Of a stretch of 64,000 nucleotides of DNA, positions 1 through 7,658 are shown in pieces. Source of the stretch: JAHIKV01 sp963733145 (GTDB lineage Bacteria > Planctomycetota > Planctomycetia > Pirellulales > Thermoguttaceae); the NCBI GenBank assembly GCA_963733145.1, contig CAVTCJ010000017.1, positions 124,001 through 188,000 on the forward strand, written 5' to 3'. Position 1 is the stretch's first letter; every line of letters starts with the position of its first letter. A model generated the notes under the pieces. That model saw nothing but the letters and a program-made list of their open reading frames with translations, had not been told where the DNA came from and ran no database searches. Position numbers and translations under genes: made by a program.

Positions 1-154
1 CATCGGCCGGGTGCTCGGCAGCGACGGCCGGCAACTCCTCGAATCCACCGCCTCCGCCCCGCCGTCCGAAGCCGAGCCGCTCGGCGGCCAGGTCGCCGAG
101 GCGCTTTTATCCCAAGGGGCCGCCGAGTTGATCCGCGCGGCCCGTTGCACCTAA
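1..154 (+). CDS. hemC: Hydroxymethylbilane synthase, C-terminal fragment
   Basis: Only the last 50 codons are in the window; the frame starts at base 2 and ends with TAA at 152-154. The translated end carries GGQVAEALLSQGAAELI, which matches the usual C-terminal helix of HemC (porphobilinogen deaminase), the cytosolic enzyme that joins four porphobilinogens into hydroxymethylbilane for haem and sirohaem synthesis. The catalytic part and cofactor cysteine lie upstream of the window, so the call rests on the tail alone. It converges with the porin gene on the other strand. Confidence 0.65.
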   Translation, partial: IGRVLGSDGRQLLESTASAPPSEAEPLGGQVAEALLSQGAAELIRAARCT

Positions 155-202
155 ATGTTGTTGATTTGCGAAACCGCCAGCGGATGGGACGCCAAGAAAC
201 GA

Positions 203-235
203 CGCTGGGGCGGCAGATCGACCACCGCCCCAGCG
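203..235. terminator. GC-rich hairpin between convergent genes
   Basis: CGCTGGGGCGG at 203-213 pairs perfectly with CCGCCCCAGCG at 225-235 around an 11-base loop. It lies between the hemC stop (154) and the stop of the porin gene on the other strand (260), where a shared terminator would be expected. There is no clear T run on either side, so it may be a palindromic repeat that also stops transcription. Confidence 0.4.
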
Positions 236-259
236 CGAGGACGCCGCCATTACAATATA

Positions 260-1651
260 TTAGAAGCCGTAGCGGGCCATGAATTCGCAACGGACCGAAT
301 TACCCGGCTCGAGGCCGATGTAGTGCGTTTTCCAGGAGCTGACTTCGATGCCCATCAGGAACTGCTTGGTGAAGTTGTAAGCGAGGTTCCCAAAGAAGAA
401 TTGGTTGTAGCATTTCTGGCCGGGGGCCAGGTCGCCGTTGACCGGATCGTCCAGGAGGTATCCGGCGTGGCTGCTGAGCGCGGGAGTCCACTTATACCAG
501 GTCTCGACCCAGCCGCCGCGGCTGCGGATGGGCAGCAAAGTGACCGGATTGAGGCCCTGACCGATGCCGCCCAGGAAGGCGCCGAGGTTGTCGCCCGCGA
601 AGCACTCGCCCTGCACGCCCCAGTTTTCGGTAAACGGCACGTTAAAGTCGAGGTTGCCCGACCAGGTGCGGCGTTGGTTGTTCCTACGGCCGCCGGCGAG
701 ATCGAACTGCTCGGGTCCGATGTGACCGGAGAGTCCGACGGTGATCGGCAGCCAGCCTTCGCCGCGCTGTCCGATGGTCCAACCGGCGCGGCCTTCAAAG
801 ATCGGCCAGTTGGGCGCCTCGCCGCTGATGACCGCGCCGCCGTCCTCGAACACTTGCTGGTTGGCCGAGACTTGCAGCGTCACCAGCGAGGTATCTGAGA
901 AGTGCAGGTAGCGTTCGCCGCGGAGTTGTGCGCGGCGGTAGCCGATGTTGCCCGCCTCCCAGCCCACCGAGTATAGCAAGGTTCCGGGATAAAGGGGCGA
1001 AATCACGTCCCAGGTCTGGCCGAAGAGCAAGCGGTAGTCATCGTTCTTTGCCTCGAGGTAGGCGTGACGCAACAAGATGGTCGCCTTGTTTTCCGTGGAA
1101 AGGACGCTGTTCTGGAAATCGACTTCGATCTTTCCGCCGGTCTTGGCGCAGCCGAAAAAGGGAATCCGCGGCCCGCCGATGTCAAACCCCAGGCGGGTGT
1201 TGCGGCCGTCGATGATGAACTCGCCCTCGGGCGAAACGCTGGCCGACTGCACGAACAAGGTGTACGAGCCGGGCGTGGTCCGCTGGGTCGAGTAGACCAT
1301 GTTGGCCCACAAATATCCGTAGGGCGTGATGGTGAAATCGCCCTTCGTCCAGGCCAGCTTCTTCATCTCGCCGCGAAGCTCGTCCAAGGTGAAGTATTCG
1401 CCGCCGTCCGCAGGCGCGGTCATCGCCGGCGCCATGCCCGTGGGAGTGGCCTGGACCTCGGGAAGCCGGACCGGATGCTCGCGGAGCCATTGCACTTCCG
1501 TCCGCAGGCTTTGCGTCTCGTTCTCCAACTGGTTCAACCGGGCGGCAAGCTCGTCCGCCTGACCGGAATATGGCGGATTGGGCGCCTGCGCAAATAATGT
1601 CGCCGAAACGCAAAAAATCGCCAGTGCAAGCGGTAAACTTTGTCTAATCAT
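260..1651 (-). CDS. DcaP-like outer-membrane porin
   Basis: A 463-residue exported protein. Residues 1-21 form a signal peptide ending ATLFAQA. A heptad-rich coiled coil follows at about residues 30-60 (ELAARLNQLENETQSLRTEV), then a long region of alternating aromatic strands ending in the terminal Phe typical of beta-barrel proteins (ARYGF). Phrases such as DFTITPYGYLWANMVYS, RNTRLGFDI and LLFGQTWDVISPL resemble the DcaP-type porin-like proteins that planctomycetes carry in many copies. The likely role is diffusion of small solutes across the outer membrane; the substrate cannot be read from sequence. It is transcribed divergently from the sugar-phosphate transferase gene, sharing an AT-rich gap of about 170 bases. 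Confidence 0.75.
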   Translation of the reverse strand: MIRQSLPLALAIFCVSATLFAQAPNPPYSGQADELAARLNQLENETQSLRTEVQWLREHPVRLPEVQATPTGMAPAMTAPADGGEYFTLDELRGEMKKLAWTKGDFTITPYGYLWANMVYSTQRTTPGSYTLFVQSASVSPEGEFIIDGRNTRLGFDIGGPRIPFFGCAKTGGKIEVDFQNSVLSTENKATILLRHAYLEAKNDDYRLLFGQTWDVISPLYPGTLLYSVGWEAGNIGYRRAQLRGERYLHFSDTSLVTLQVSANQQVFEDGGAVISGEAPNWPIFEGRAGWTIGQRGEGWLPITVGLSGHIGPEQFDLAGGRRNNQRRTWSGNLDFNVPFTENWGVQGECFAGDNLGAFLGGIGQGLNPVTLLPIRSRGGWVETWYKWTPALSSHAGYLLDDPVNGDLAPGQKCYNQFFFGNLAYNFTKQFLMGIEVSSWKTHYIGLEPGNSVRCEFMARYGF

Positions 1652-1822
1652 TGTTGTCGCGTCCTATACCTACGGAATATGCCCCATACCCATTTATTTC
1701 GGTATCGGCCGGATAAGCATTAAACTTGATAATTGGAGCAACATGGGAAGCCTGGCGGAGTGCGTAACCTATTGTTGATTGTTCACAAATATAACCGCTC
1801 CCAAGCAGAAACATTGACGTCC

Positions 1823-3226
1823 ATGTCTGATCGGCAACAGATTCACCAGCACTTGTCGTTCCAGGGATTGTGGTATCGATTGGCCGACGCCTTGTGCATT
1901 GTGCTGGGCCTGATAATTTCGCACCACCGCGGCTTGACGACCACCCTGAATCTTTACGTAACCGTCGCCGCCGTTGCAATCGTTGCGTTTTACCTTGCTG
2001 CCGAGACTGGCGGTCTGTATCAGAGTTCGCGCGGGGTCTCGGTCAATCGCGAATTGTTCGGCGCTGACCTGCTGGGGATGCACCTTGGCGGCGCTGCTGA
2101 TGCTCGGTTTTGCGACCAAGCACACCGCGGAGTTCTCGCGGATTTCGATGGCCACGTGGTTCGTGGTCACTCCGGCGATGATGATCGTCGCGCGGACCGC
2201 CACCCGCGGCATTCAACACGGGCTCCGCTCCTGGGGCTACAACCAGCGGACGTTCGCCATCGTGGGCGTCAACGAACTGGGGTTCCAGTTGCGCGGAACA
2301 TCGAGGCCTCGCCGGAGATGGGCCTGCGGCTGGCGGGCTTTTTCGACGATCGCCCGGCGAAGCGGACGCCCGTGATCCCCGCCGATCTGGGCCGCCGCAT
2401 AGGTTCGATTCAGGACCTGGTCGATCAGGCCCGGTCGGGCGCCGTGGACCGCATCTACATCACCTTCCCCATGCGCGCCGAGCGGCGCATCCGCGGCGTG
2501 CTCGACAAACTGGGCGACACCACCGCCTCGGTCTATATCGTCCCCGACTTCTTCGTGTTTCAAATGCTGCACTCGCGGTGGACCGACATCCTCGGGCTGC
2601 CGGCGGTGAGCGTTTTCGACAGCCCGCTGTACGGCATCGACGGGCTGGCGAAGCGGTTCTGCGATCTCGCTTTCGGCGGGCTGTTTCTGCTGCTGGCCGC
2701 GGCGCCGATGGCCGTAATCGCGGCGGCGATCAAGCTCACCTCGCCGGGACCGGTATTCTTCCGCCAGCGGCGCTACGGGCTGGACGGCCGTGAAATCCGC
2801 GTCTGGAAGTTCCGCACGATGAAAGTCTGCGAGGACGGACCGCAGGCCGTGCAGGCCGTGAAAAATGATCCGCGCGTCACCCCGGTGGGCGGGTTCCTGC
2901 GAAAAACCTCGCTGGATGAGATCCCCCAGTTGTTCAACGTGCTCGGCGGCAGCATGTCGCTGGTCGGGCCGCGGCCGCATCCCAACGCCTTGAACGAGGA
3001 GTTCCGCAGCCGCATCGGGGGCTACATGCTCCGGCACAAGGTGAAGCCCGGCATCACCGGCCTGGCCCAGGTCAACGGCGCCCGCGGCGAAACCGACTCG
3101 CCCGAGAAAATGCAACAACGCATCGAGTACGACCACTGCTACATCCGCGAGTGGTCGATGTGGATGGATCTGAAAATCATGCTGAAAACCGTGCGGGTGG
3201 TAATTTCCGGGAAGAACGCGTATTAG
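1823..3226 (+). CDS. Undecaprenyl-phosphate sugar phosphotransferase (WcaJ-like), two compensating frame breaks
   Basis: This family moves a hexose-1-phosphate from a nucleotide sugar to undecaprenyl phosphate, starting exopolysaccharide repeat-unit assembly at the inner membrane. The C-terminal 190 residues hold the catalytic domain: RFCDLAFGGLFLLLAA membrane helix, SPGPVFFRQRRYG, WKFRTM, SLDEIPQLFNVL, SLVGPRPH and KPGITGLAQV. The N-terminal half should hold membrane helices and a CoA-binding-like domain (FAIVGVNELGFQL), but the reading frame slips by +1 near 2081 and back near 2297. Across that stretch the family-like sequence (LAALLMLGFATKH, WFVVTPAMMIVARTATRG) lies in the next frame. The start at 1823 (MSDRQQIHQH) gives about 467 residues, a usual family length; an ATG at 1733 is also in frame. 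Followed by a glycosyltransferase on the same strand. Confidence 0.8.
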   Translation: MSDRQQIHQHLSFQGLWYRLADALCIVLGLIISHHRGLTTTLNLYVTVAAVAIVAFYLAAETGGLYQSSRGVSVNRELFGADLLGMHLGGAADARFCDQAHRGVLADFDGHVVRGHSGDDDRRADRHPRHSTRAPLLGLQPADVRHRGRQRTGVPVARNIEASPEMGLRLAGFFDDRPAKRTPVIPADLGRRIGSIQDLVDQARSGAVDRIYITFPMRAERRIRGVLDKLGDTTASVYIVPDFFVFQMLHSRWTDILGLPAVSVFDSPLYGIDGLAKRFCDLAFGGLFLLLAAAPMAVIAAAIKLTSPGPVFFRQRRYGLDGREIRVWKFRTMKVCEDGPQAVQAVKNDPRVTPVGGFLRKTSLDEIPQLFNVLGGSMSLVGPRPHPNALNEEFRSRIGGYMLRHKVKPGITGLAQVNGARGETDSPEKMQQRIEYDHCYIREWSMWMDLKIMLKTVRVVISGKNAY

Positions 3227-3240
3227 TTGGATCAAACCTT

Positions 3241-3291
3241 GCTCCCACGCTCCGCGTGAAAACACCCTGTCCGGACGCTCCGCGTCCGTTG
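3241..3291. repeat. Dispersed palindromic repeat, SAWEH-type fragment
   Basis: A degraded half copy of the repeat seen complete at 16900-17035: a short hairpin of the CTCCCACGCTCCGCGTG kind followed by GGACGCTCCGCGTCCG. It lies just after the sugar-transferase stop. Confidence 0.55.
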
Positions 3292-3383
3292 GAAAAGCGT
3301 TGCACATCCAAAGAAAGTTCGCGAATCGTGCGCGGAGATGAGCGTATCATTGCGAAACCGCAAGCGGAAGTACGCCATTCACC

Positions 3384-3426
3384 AACTTCCGACCTCCGAC
3401 CTCCGACCTCTGACCTCTGACCTCTC
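3384..3426 (+). repeat. Heptamer tandem repeat directly before a start codon
   Basis: The sequence before the glycosyltransferase ATG at 3429 is made of consecutive variants of the 7-mer CCTCCGA / CCTCTGA (about five to six units). It replaces the place where a Shine-Dalgarno site would normally be, and no AGGAGG-like motif is visible. A slippage-prone tract here could change expression of the gene, but that is inference. Confidence 0.6.
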
Positions 3427-3428
3427 CC

Positions 3429-4637
3429 ATGTCCACCACCGACAATCTCTCGCCATTTGTACTGCCACCGCTGGTGCTGCCGCCGGCGGTTGCGCCGAAA
3501 GCGGCGCCGACGGAAACCATCCACGTGCTGCACGTCATCAACGGCGAACACTACGCCGGGGCCGAACGGGTGCAGGACCTGTTGGCGAAATGCCTACCCG
3601 AGTTCGGCTACTCCGCCGGCTTCGCCTGTCTGAAACTGGACAAGTTTATCGCCATGCGGCGGACGCGCGAAACGCCGCTGTTCGACGTCCCGATGCGGAC
3701 CCGGCTCGATCCGCGGGCGGCGCGACGGGTCGTGCGGATCGTCCGCGAGGGGAACTACCGGATTTTGCACGCGCACACCGTGCGCTCGCTGCTGGTCGGA
3801 GCGGCGGCCGCGGCACTCGCCGGCGTGCCGCTGGTTTATCACGCCCATAGCCCTACGTCGAACGATTCCACCCGCCGCTGGCGGAACCGGCTCGGCGGCG
3901 CGGTCGAACGGCTGTGTCTGCGGCGCACGGCGCGGGTAATCGCCGTGTCGCAGGCGATGGCCGCGCACATCGCCGGCGAGGGCTACGACAAGGCTCGAAT
4001 CACGGTCGTGCCGAACGGCGTTCCCCGCTTCGATTCGCTTCCCGCCCGGCGAACGCCGCGGGGGAACTGGACCCTGGGCGTGGTGGCGTTGTTTCGGCCG
4101 CGGAAGGGCATCGAGGTGCTCATCGAGGCGTTGGCCCGGCTGCGTCGAAAGGGAATTCCCGTGCAATTGCGGGCGCTCGGCACGTTCGAGTCGCCCGAGT
4201 ACGAAGGGGAAATCATGGCCCTGCTCGAACGGCTCGGCATGACCGGGTACGTCGCCTGGACCGGCTTTACCCGCGACGTGACGGCCGAGTTGCGGCGGAT
4301 GGACCTGCTGGTGCTGCCGAGCCTTTTCGGCGAGGGGCTGCCGATGGCCGTGCTCGAGGCGATGGCGGCGGGCGTGCCCGTGGTCGCCTCGCGCGTGCCG
4401 GGCATCCCCGAGGCCATCCGGCACGGCCGTGACGGCGTGCTGGCCAATCCCGCCGATCCGGAGGCCCTGGCCGAGGCCATCGCCGCGGTCATCGACGGGC
4501 GATACGATTGGTCGGCGCTGCGGGCCAGCGCCTATCTGCGGCAGGCCAATTCGTTTTCCGACCGCGCGATGGCCCAGGGCACGGCCGCGGTGTATAATGC
4601 CGTTCTCAATGAACATGCCCGAAACAACGGCGTTTAG
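3429..4637 (+). CDS. GT4 family glycosyltransferase
   Basis: A 402-residue GT-B fold enzyme that would move a sugar from a nucleotide donor to a polysaccharide or lipid acceptor. The N-terminal half has HVINGEHYAGAERVQDLLA and ILHAHTVRSLLVG, typical of the acceptor-binding domain. The C-terminal half has GVVALFRPRKGIEVLIEALARL, the donor-site run SLFGEGLPMAVLEAMAAG and VVASRVPGIPEAI, where the E-x7-E motif of GT4 enzymes is recognisable. There is no signal peptide, so it should act at the cytosolic face of the membrane. It follows the WcaJ-like transferase on the same strand, which suggests exopolysaccharide or O-antigen-type assembly. The start at 3429 is the only ATG giving the full N-terminus; the first 30 residues are proline- and alanine-rich and probably disordered. 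Confidence 0.88.
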   Translation: MSTTDNLSPFVLPPLVLPPAVAPKAAPTETIHVLHVINGEHYAGAERVQDLLAKCLPEFGYSAGFACLKLDKFIAMRRTRETPLFDVPMRTRLDPRAARRVVRIVREGNYRILHAHTVRSLLVGAAAAALAGVPLVYHAHSPTSNDSTRRWRNRLGGAVERLCLRRTARVIAVSQAMAAHIAGEGYDKARITVVPNGVPRFDSLPARRTPRGNWTLGVVALFRPRKGIEVLIEALARLRRKGIPVQLRALGTFESPEYEGEIMALLERLGMTGYVAWTGFTRDVTAELRRMDLLVLPSLFGEGLPMAVLEAMAAGVPVVASRVPGIPEAIRHGRDGVLANPADPEALAEAIAAVIDGRYDWSALRASAYLRQANSFSDRAMAQGTAAVYNAVLNEHARNNGV

Positions 4638-4679
4638 CAGCCGCGTCGCGATGGACCGCCGTGCCGGCGGCCGCTAAAC
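4632..4679. repeat. Dispersed GTTTAGC...GCTAAAC palindromic repeat
   Basis: GTTTAGCAGCC at the left pairs with the GGCGGCCGCTAAAC end at the right. It is a short member of the family also found at 12578, 16096, 17653, 21182, 22403, 28380 and 36048. It overlaps the last codons of the glycosyltransferase. Confidence 0.65.
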
Positions 4680-4711
4680 AATCAATAACGCACATCATTC
4701 ACACGCCGCCG

Positions 4712-5884
4712 ATGGAAAAATCGCTCGATCGAAAACTTGCCCGGATCACGGCCGACCCCTCCTGCCGCGACTTCATATTGGCCGACGCCAAGGACGCGGA
4801 CATGGCGTTCGGGCTGGCCGCGCCCGGCCGCAGCCCCGAGCACTACGCCGCCGAGGCCCGATACCGCACGATCGAGGAGTATCGGCAACTGATCCGCGAG
4901 ATCATCGCCCAAGGCCTGATCGACGTGATGCTCACCAGCGCCAGCACGAACGAAGTGCTGGCGATCCGCGAGCGGCTCTTCGACCACAGCCACGTCACCC
5001 CGGCGGTCCGGGCCAACGACGCGACCGACATCTGGCTGGCCGGCGGAAGCGGGCGCTATGCCCAACAGCCGTCCCGCCCTTTCCGCACGGCCACGATCGA
5101 CCACATCCAATGCGGCAAGGCGGAATGTTCGCCCGACGAACGCCGCTTGGGCGCCGATCTGGGGCTGTATTCCGTAACGTTCAACAACGACGTGGAACTG
5201 GACCATCGCACGCTGGAGGCCTACAAGGCGTTCCGCATCGAGGCCGAATCGAAGGGATTCCGGCATTTCCTCGAGGTCTTCGATCCGAATGCCGCGGCCC
5301 ATCCGCCGGCCGACGTGGGCCGCTTCACGGCCGATCACATCGTCCGCGCGCTGGCCGGCGTGACCAGCCGGGGCCGGCCGCTGTTTCTGAAGATCGTTTA
5401 TCACGGCCCGGCGGCGATGGAGGCCCTGTCCCGCTACGACCGCTCACTGGTGGTGGGCATCCTCGGCGGCTCGGCCGGCACGACCTTCGACGCCTTCCAG
5501 ATGCTCTGGGAGGCGAAGAAGTACGGCGCCCGGGTCGCGCTCTACGGCCGGAAGATCAACAGCGCCGAGCATCAGTTGAGCTTCATCGAGCACCTCCGCG
5601 CGGTGGCCGACGACCAGCTCGATCCGGCCGAGGCGGTCAAGTCGTATCACGGCGCGCTCGCGCGGCTGGGCATCCGCCCGCACCGCCCGCTGGCCGACGA
5701 TCTGCAACGGACGGAAACGGCGTCGAGCTACGGGGGCCAGCCGGGTTCTATCCGCAAGCCTTCTTCGCCGCGGCCCGTTGCCTCCGCTTCTTCACCATCG
5801 GCCGCGGGGCCCGACTTCAGCAAAATGACGCAGGCCGAGAAGAACCAGTGGAACCTGGAGCGTTGGAAGCGGATCGTGGGGTGA
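4712..5884 (+). CDS. TIM-barrel aldolase-like protein of unknown function
   Basis: About 390 residues from the ATG at 4712 (MEKSLDRKLARIT); an in-frame ATG at 4661 would add 17 residues encoded partly by a repeat, so the later start is preferred. There is no signal peptide or membrane segment. The spacing of strands and helices, with DVMLTSASTNEVLAIRERL, RHFLEVFDPNA, RPLFLKIVYHG, VVGILGGSAGTTFDAFQML and ARVALYGRKINSAEHQLSFI, suggests a (beta/alpha)8 barrel resembling class I aldolases of the DhnA/LacD type. No Schiff-base lysine can be assigned with certainty. The last 50 residues are low-complexity (SSPRPVASASSPSAAG) ending in a polar helix, FSKMTQAEKNQWNLERWKR. It follows the exopolysaccharide-type pair on the same strand, so a sugar-metabolism role is possible but unproven. 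Confidence 0.6.
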   Translation: MEKSLDRKLARITADPSCRDFILADAKDADMAFGLAAPGRSPEHYAAEARYRTIEEYRQLIREIIAQGLIDVMLTSASTNEVLAIRERLFDHSHVTPAVRANDATDIWLAGGSGRYAQQPSRPFRTATIDHIQCGKAECSPDERRLGADLGLYSVTFNNDVELDHRTLEAYKAFRIEAESKGFRHFLEVFDPNAAAHPPADVGRFTADHIVRALAGVTSRGRPLFLKIVYHGPAAMEALSRYDRSLVVGILGGSAGTTFDAFQMLWEAKKYGARVALYGRKINSAEHQLSFIEHLRAVADDQLDPAEAVKSYHGALARLGIRPHRPLADDLQRTETASSYGGQPGSIRKPSSPRPVASASSPSAAGPDFSKMTQAEKNQWNLERWKRIVG

Positions 5885-5900
5885 AGATGGAATCCGTAGC

Positions 5901-7286
5901 CTACATCACCGCGAAGTAGTTCTCCACTGCCCGGTCGAAATGCTCGTTGGCCATCTCGGCCGGACAATTGTGATAGGTGCAGTAGTTGCGGATTTGCAGC
6001 AGCAGGTCGCGGGGATGGCAGAAGCGGAAGGGGCGATGCACGCGGCGATAATGGGCGGCGATCAGATAATCCACCGCCGCGCGGCTGTAGGGAACGTCCA
6101 ACTCCCGGCCCATCAACTCGAAGAGCCGGTGGAACTCCTCTTCGGTCGGATCGATGACTTCGATCTTGTAGGGAATCCGCCGCAGAAAGGCCTCGTCCAC
6201 CAGGTCCCGCGGCTCGAGGTTCGTGGAAAACACCACGAGCTGATCGAAGGGAACCTGAATCTTCTTGCCGTTCGGCAGGCCGAGGAAGTCGACCCGCTTT
6301 TCCAGCGGCACGATCCAGCGGTTCAGCAACTCGTGGATGTGGATTCGCTGCCGGCCGAAGTCGTCGATGACCAGCGTGCCGCAGTTGCTTTTCATTTGCA
6401 GCGGGGCCTCGCAGATGCCCGTCGAGGCGTTGATCGTCACCTCGAGCTGCGACATGGTCAGTTCGCCGCCGACGACGATCGTCGGCCGCCGGACGCGGGC
6501 CCAGCGTTTGTCGATCTCGCGACGGTCGTACACTCCGCCACCGGGCGCCAGCGGAGCTTCCTCGTGGTTCACGGGATCGAAGAGGCGGATGATTTCGCCG
6601 TCGACGCCGATGGCGCGGGGAATCCAGACTTCCCGGCCGAAGGCGGCGGTGATCCGCTCGGCGATGCTGGTTTTGCCGTTGCCCGGCGGTCCGAAGAGGA
6701 ACAGCCCCCGGCCCGAGTTGATCGCCGGTCCCAGCCGGTCGAGTATACTCTTGCCGAGCAGCAGGCCCTGGAAGGCGCGGCCGAGATCGTCGGCCGTGGG
6801 ATGTTGCCCGGTCAACGATTGGGCCTCGACGCTGGCGATGTAATCCTGCAGCGAGACGGGCGCCGCGCCGAAGTAGGTGCAGTGCTGCGAATATCTTCGC
6901 CCCCGCTCCCGGCCCAGGTCGCTGAGCTGATATTGAAAATCGTTCATCGGGGCCGATCCCCGATGGACCACCAGTTGGCTGTTTTTCAGTTCGCGGAGCA
7001 GCTCGTCGACGAGCACGAAGGGAAGCTTGATCTGGCCGGCGATTTCCCGGCCGGCGGCGTCGCCGCGGGCGAGCAGGAACTTCAGCGCCAACGCCTCCAC
7101 TTCGCTGTCGCTCAGGCCGGCGTCGCGGAAGGTTTTCGGCTCGATCGGCAGGAAGGCATTGCCGCCGTCGGTTGGTTGGTCTTCGCACTCTCCGCCGGAA
7201 TTCGCCAGCCGGCCGATCCGCGCAATGGCCGCGTCGATCGCCGCGTCGGCGTTCCGGCCGGAGTCGGTCTGATAGGGCGTCTGCAT
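5901..7286 (-). CDS. AAA family ATPase
   Basis: A 461-residue cytosolic protein starting at the ATG at 7286 (MQTPYQTDSG); longer in-frame starts read through non-coding sequence. The N-terminal 110 residues look like a winged-helix region (FVLVDELLRELKNSQLVVHRG). The ATPase core has Walker A GPPGNGKTS at about residue 200, a Walker B-like stretch CGTLVIDDFGRQRI, a sensor-type FSTNLEPRDLVDEAFLRRI and an arginine-finger-like RR pair. The C-terminus has a lid domain (RRVHRPFRFCHPRDLLLQIRN). Similar ATPases are frequent in planctomycetes, but the substrate is not known to me. It converges with the TIM-barrel gene, with only 16 bases between the stops. Confidence 0.75.
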   Translation of the reverse strand: MQTPYQTDSGRNADAAIDAAIARIGRLANSGGECEDQPTDGGNAFLPIEPKTFRDAGLSDSEVEALALKFLLARGDAAGREIAGQIKLPFVLVDELLRELKNSQLVVHRGSAPMNDFQYQLSDLGRERGRRYSQHCTYFGAAPVSLQDYIASVEAQSLTGQHPTADDLGRAFQGLLLGKSILDRLGPAINSGRGLFLFGPPGNGKTSIAERITAAFGREVWIPRAIGVDGEIIRLFDPVNHEEAPLAPGGGVYDRREIDKRWARVRRPTIVVGGELTMSQLEVTINASTGICEAPLQMKSNCGTLVIDDFGRQRIHIHELLNRWIVPLEKRVDFLGLPNGKKIQVPFDQLVVFSTNLEPRDLVDEAFLRRIPYKIEVIDPTEEEFHRLFELMGRELDVPYSRAAVDYLIAAHYRRVHRPFRFCHPRDLLLQIRNYCTYHNCPAEMANEHFDRAVENYFAVM

Positions 7287-7490
7287 GATAAAAGCTCCCA
7301 ATATCGTGGGGGGGCGATACAAATATAGCTTTTTTTCACGATTAACGGGGAACATTCCTGTTTTTCGAGTGTTTTGCGCTGTAAAATTTCCCCTGTCATC
7401 GCAGGGTGGGTCAAGCCAAACGCAGCCCCACCAAGCGCAGTGAAAAGCCCCCAAGAATAGCCGCTGACTATTCCGGCACAAACGTTTAGA

Positions 7491-7603
7491 CCCAATACCG
7501 TTCAATTTCGCACACTGGAATCTCATGTTGGGGTGGCAGTTGTACTGCCACTCCCTGTTATTGCCGCTATTACACGGGGTGGCAGTACAACTGCCACCCC
7601 AAC
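7491..7603. repeat. Extended palindromic repeat (about 110 bp), GGGGTGGCAGT type
   Basis: The core TTGGGGTGGCAGTTGTACTG at 7528 is repeated in inverted form, ending at 7603. The whole stretch from CCCAATACCGTTCAA onwards reappears in the same orientation at 45682-45794. It fills most of the gap between the AAA ATPase and truB; nothing else is evident in 7287-7490. Confidence 0.75.
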
Positions 7604-7658
7604 TTAACTCTCAATTGAACAGCATTGCGTATAGACCGTGAATCAACACCACCGTCCC

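Noticed and set aside
155..898. Long open frame on the plus strand opposite the porin
   Set aside because: It is the antisense of a well-supported porin gene; the codon pattern and signal peptide favour the minus strand.
2237..3307. Open frame opposite the WcaJ-like gene
   Set aside because: The plus strand has clear family motifs; the opposite frame is a GC-rich shadow.
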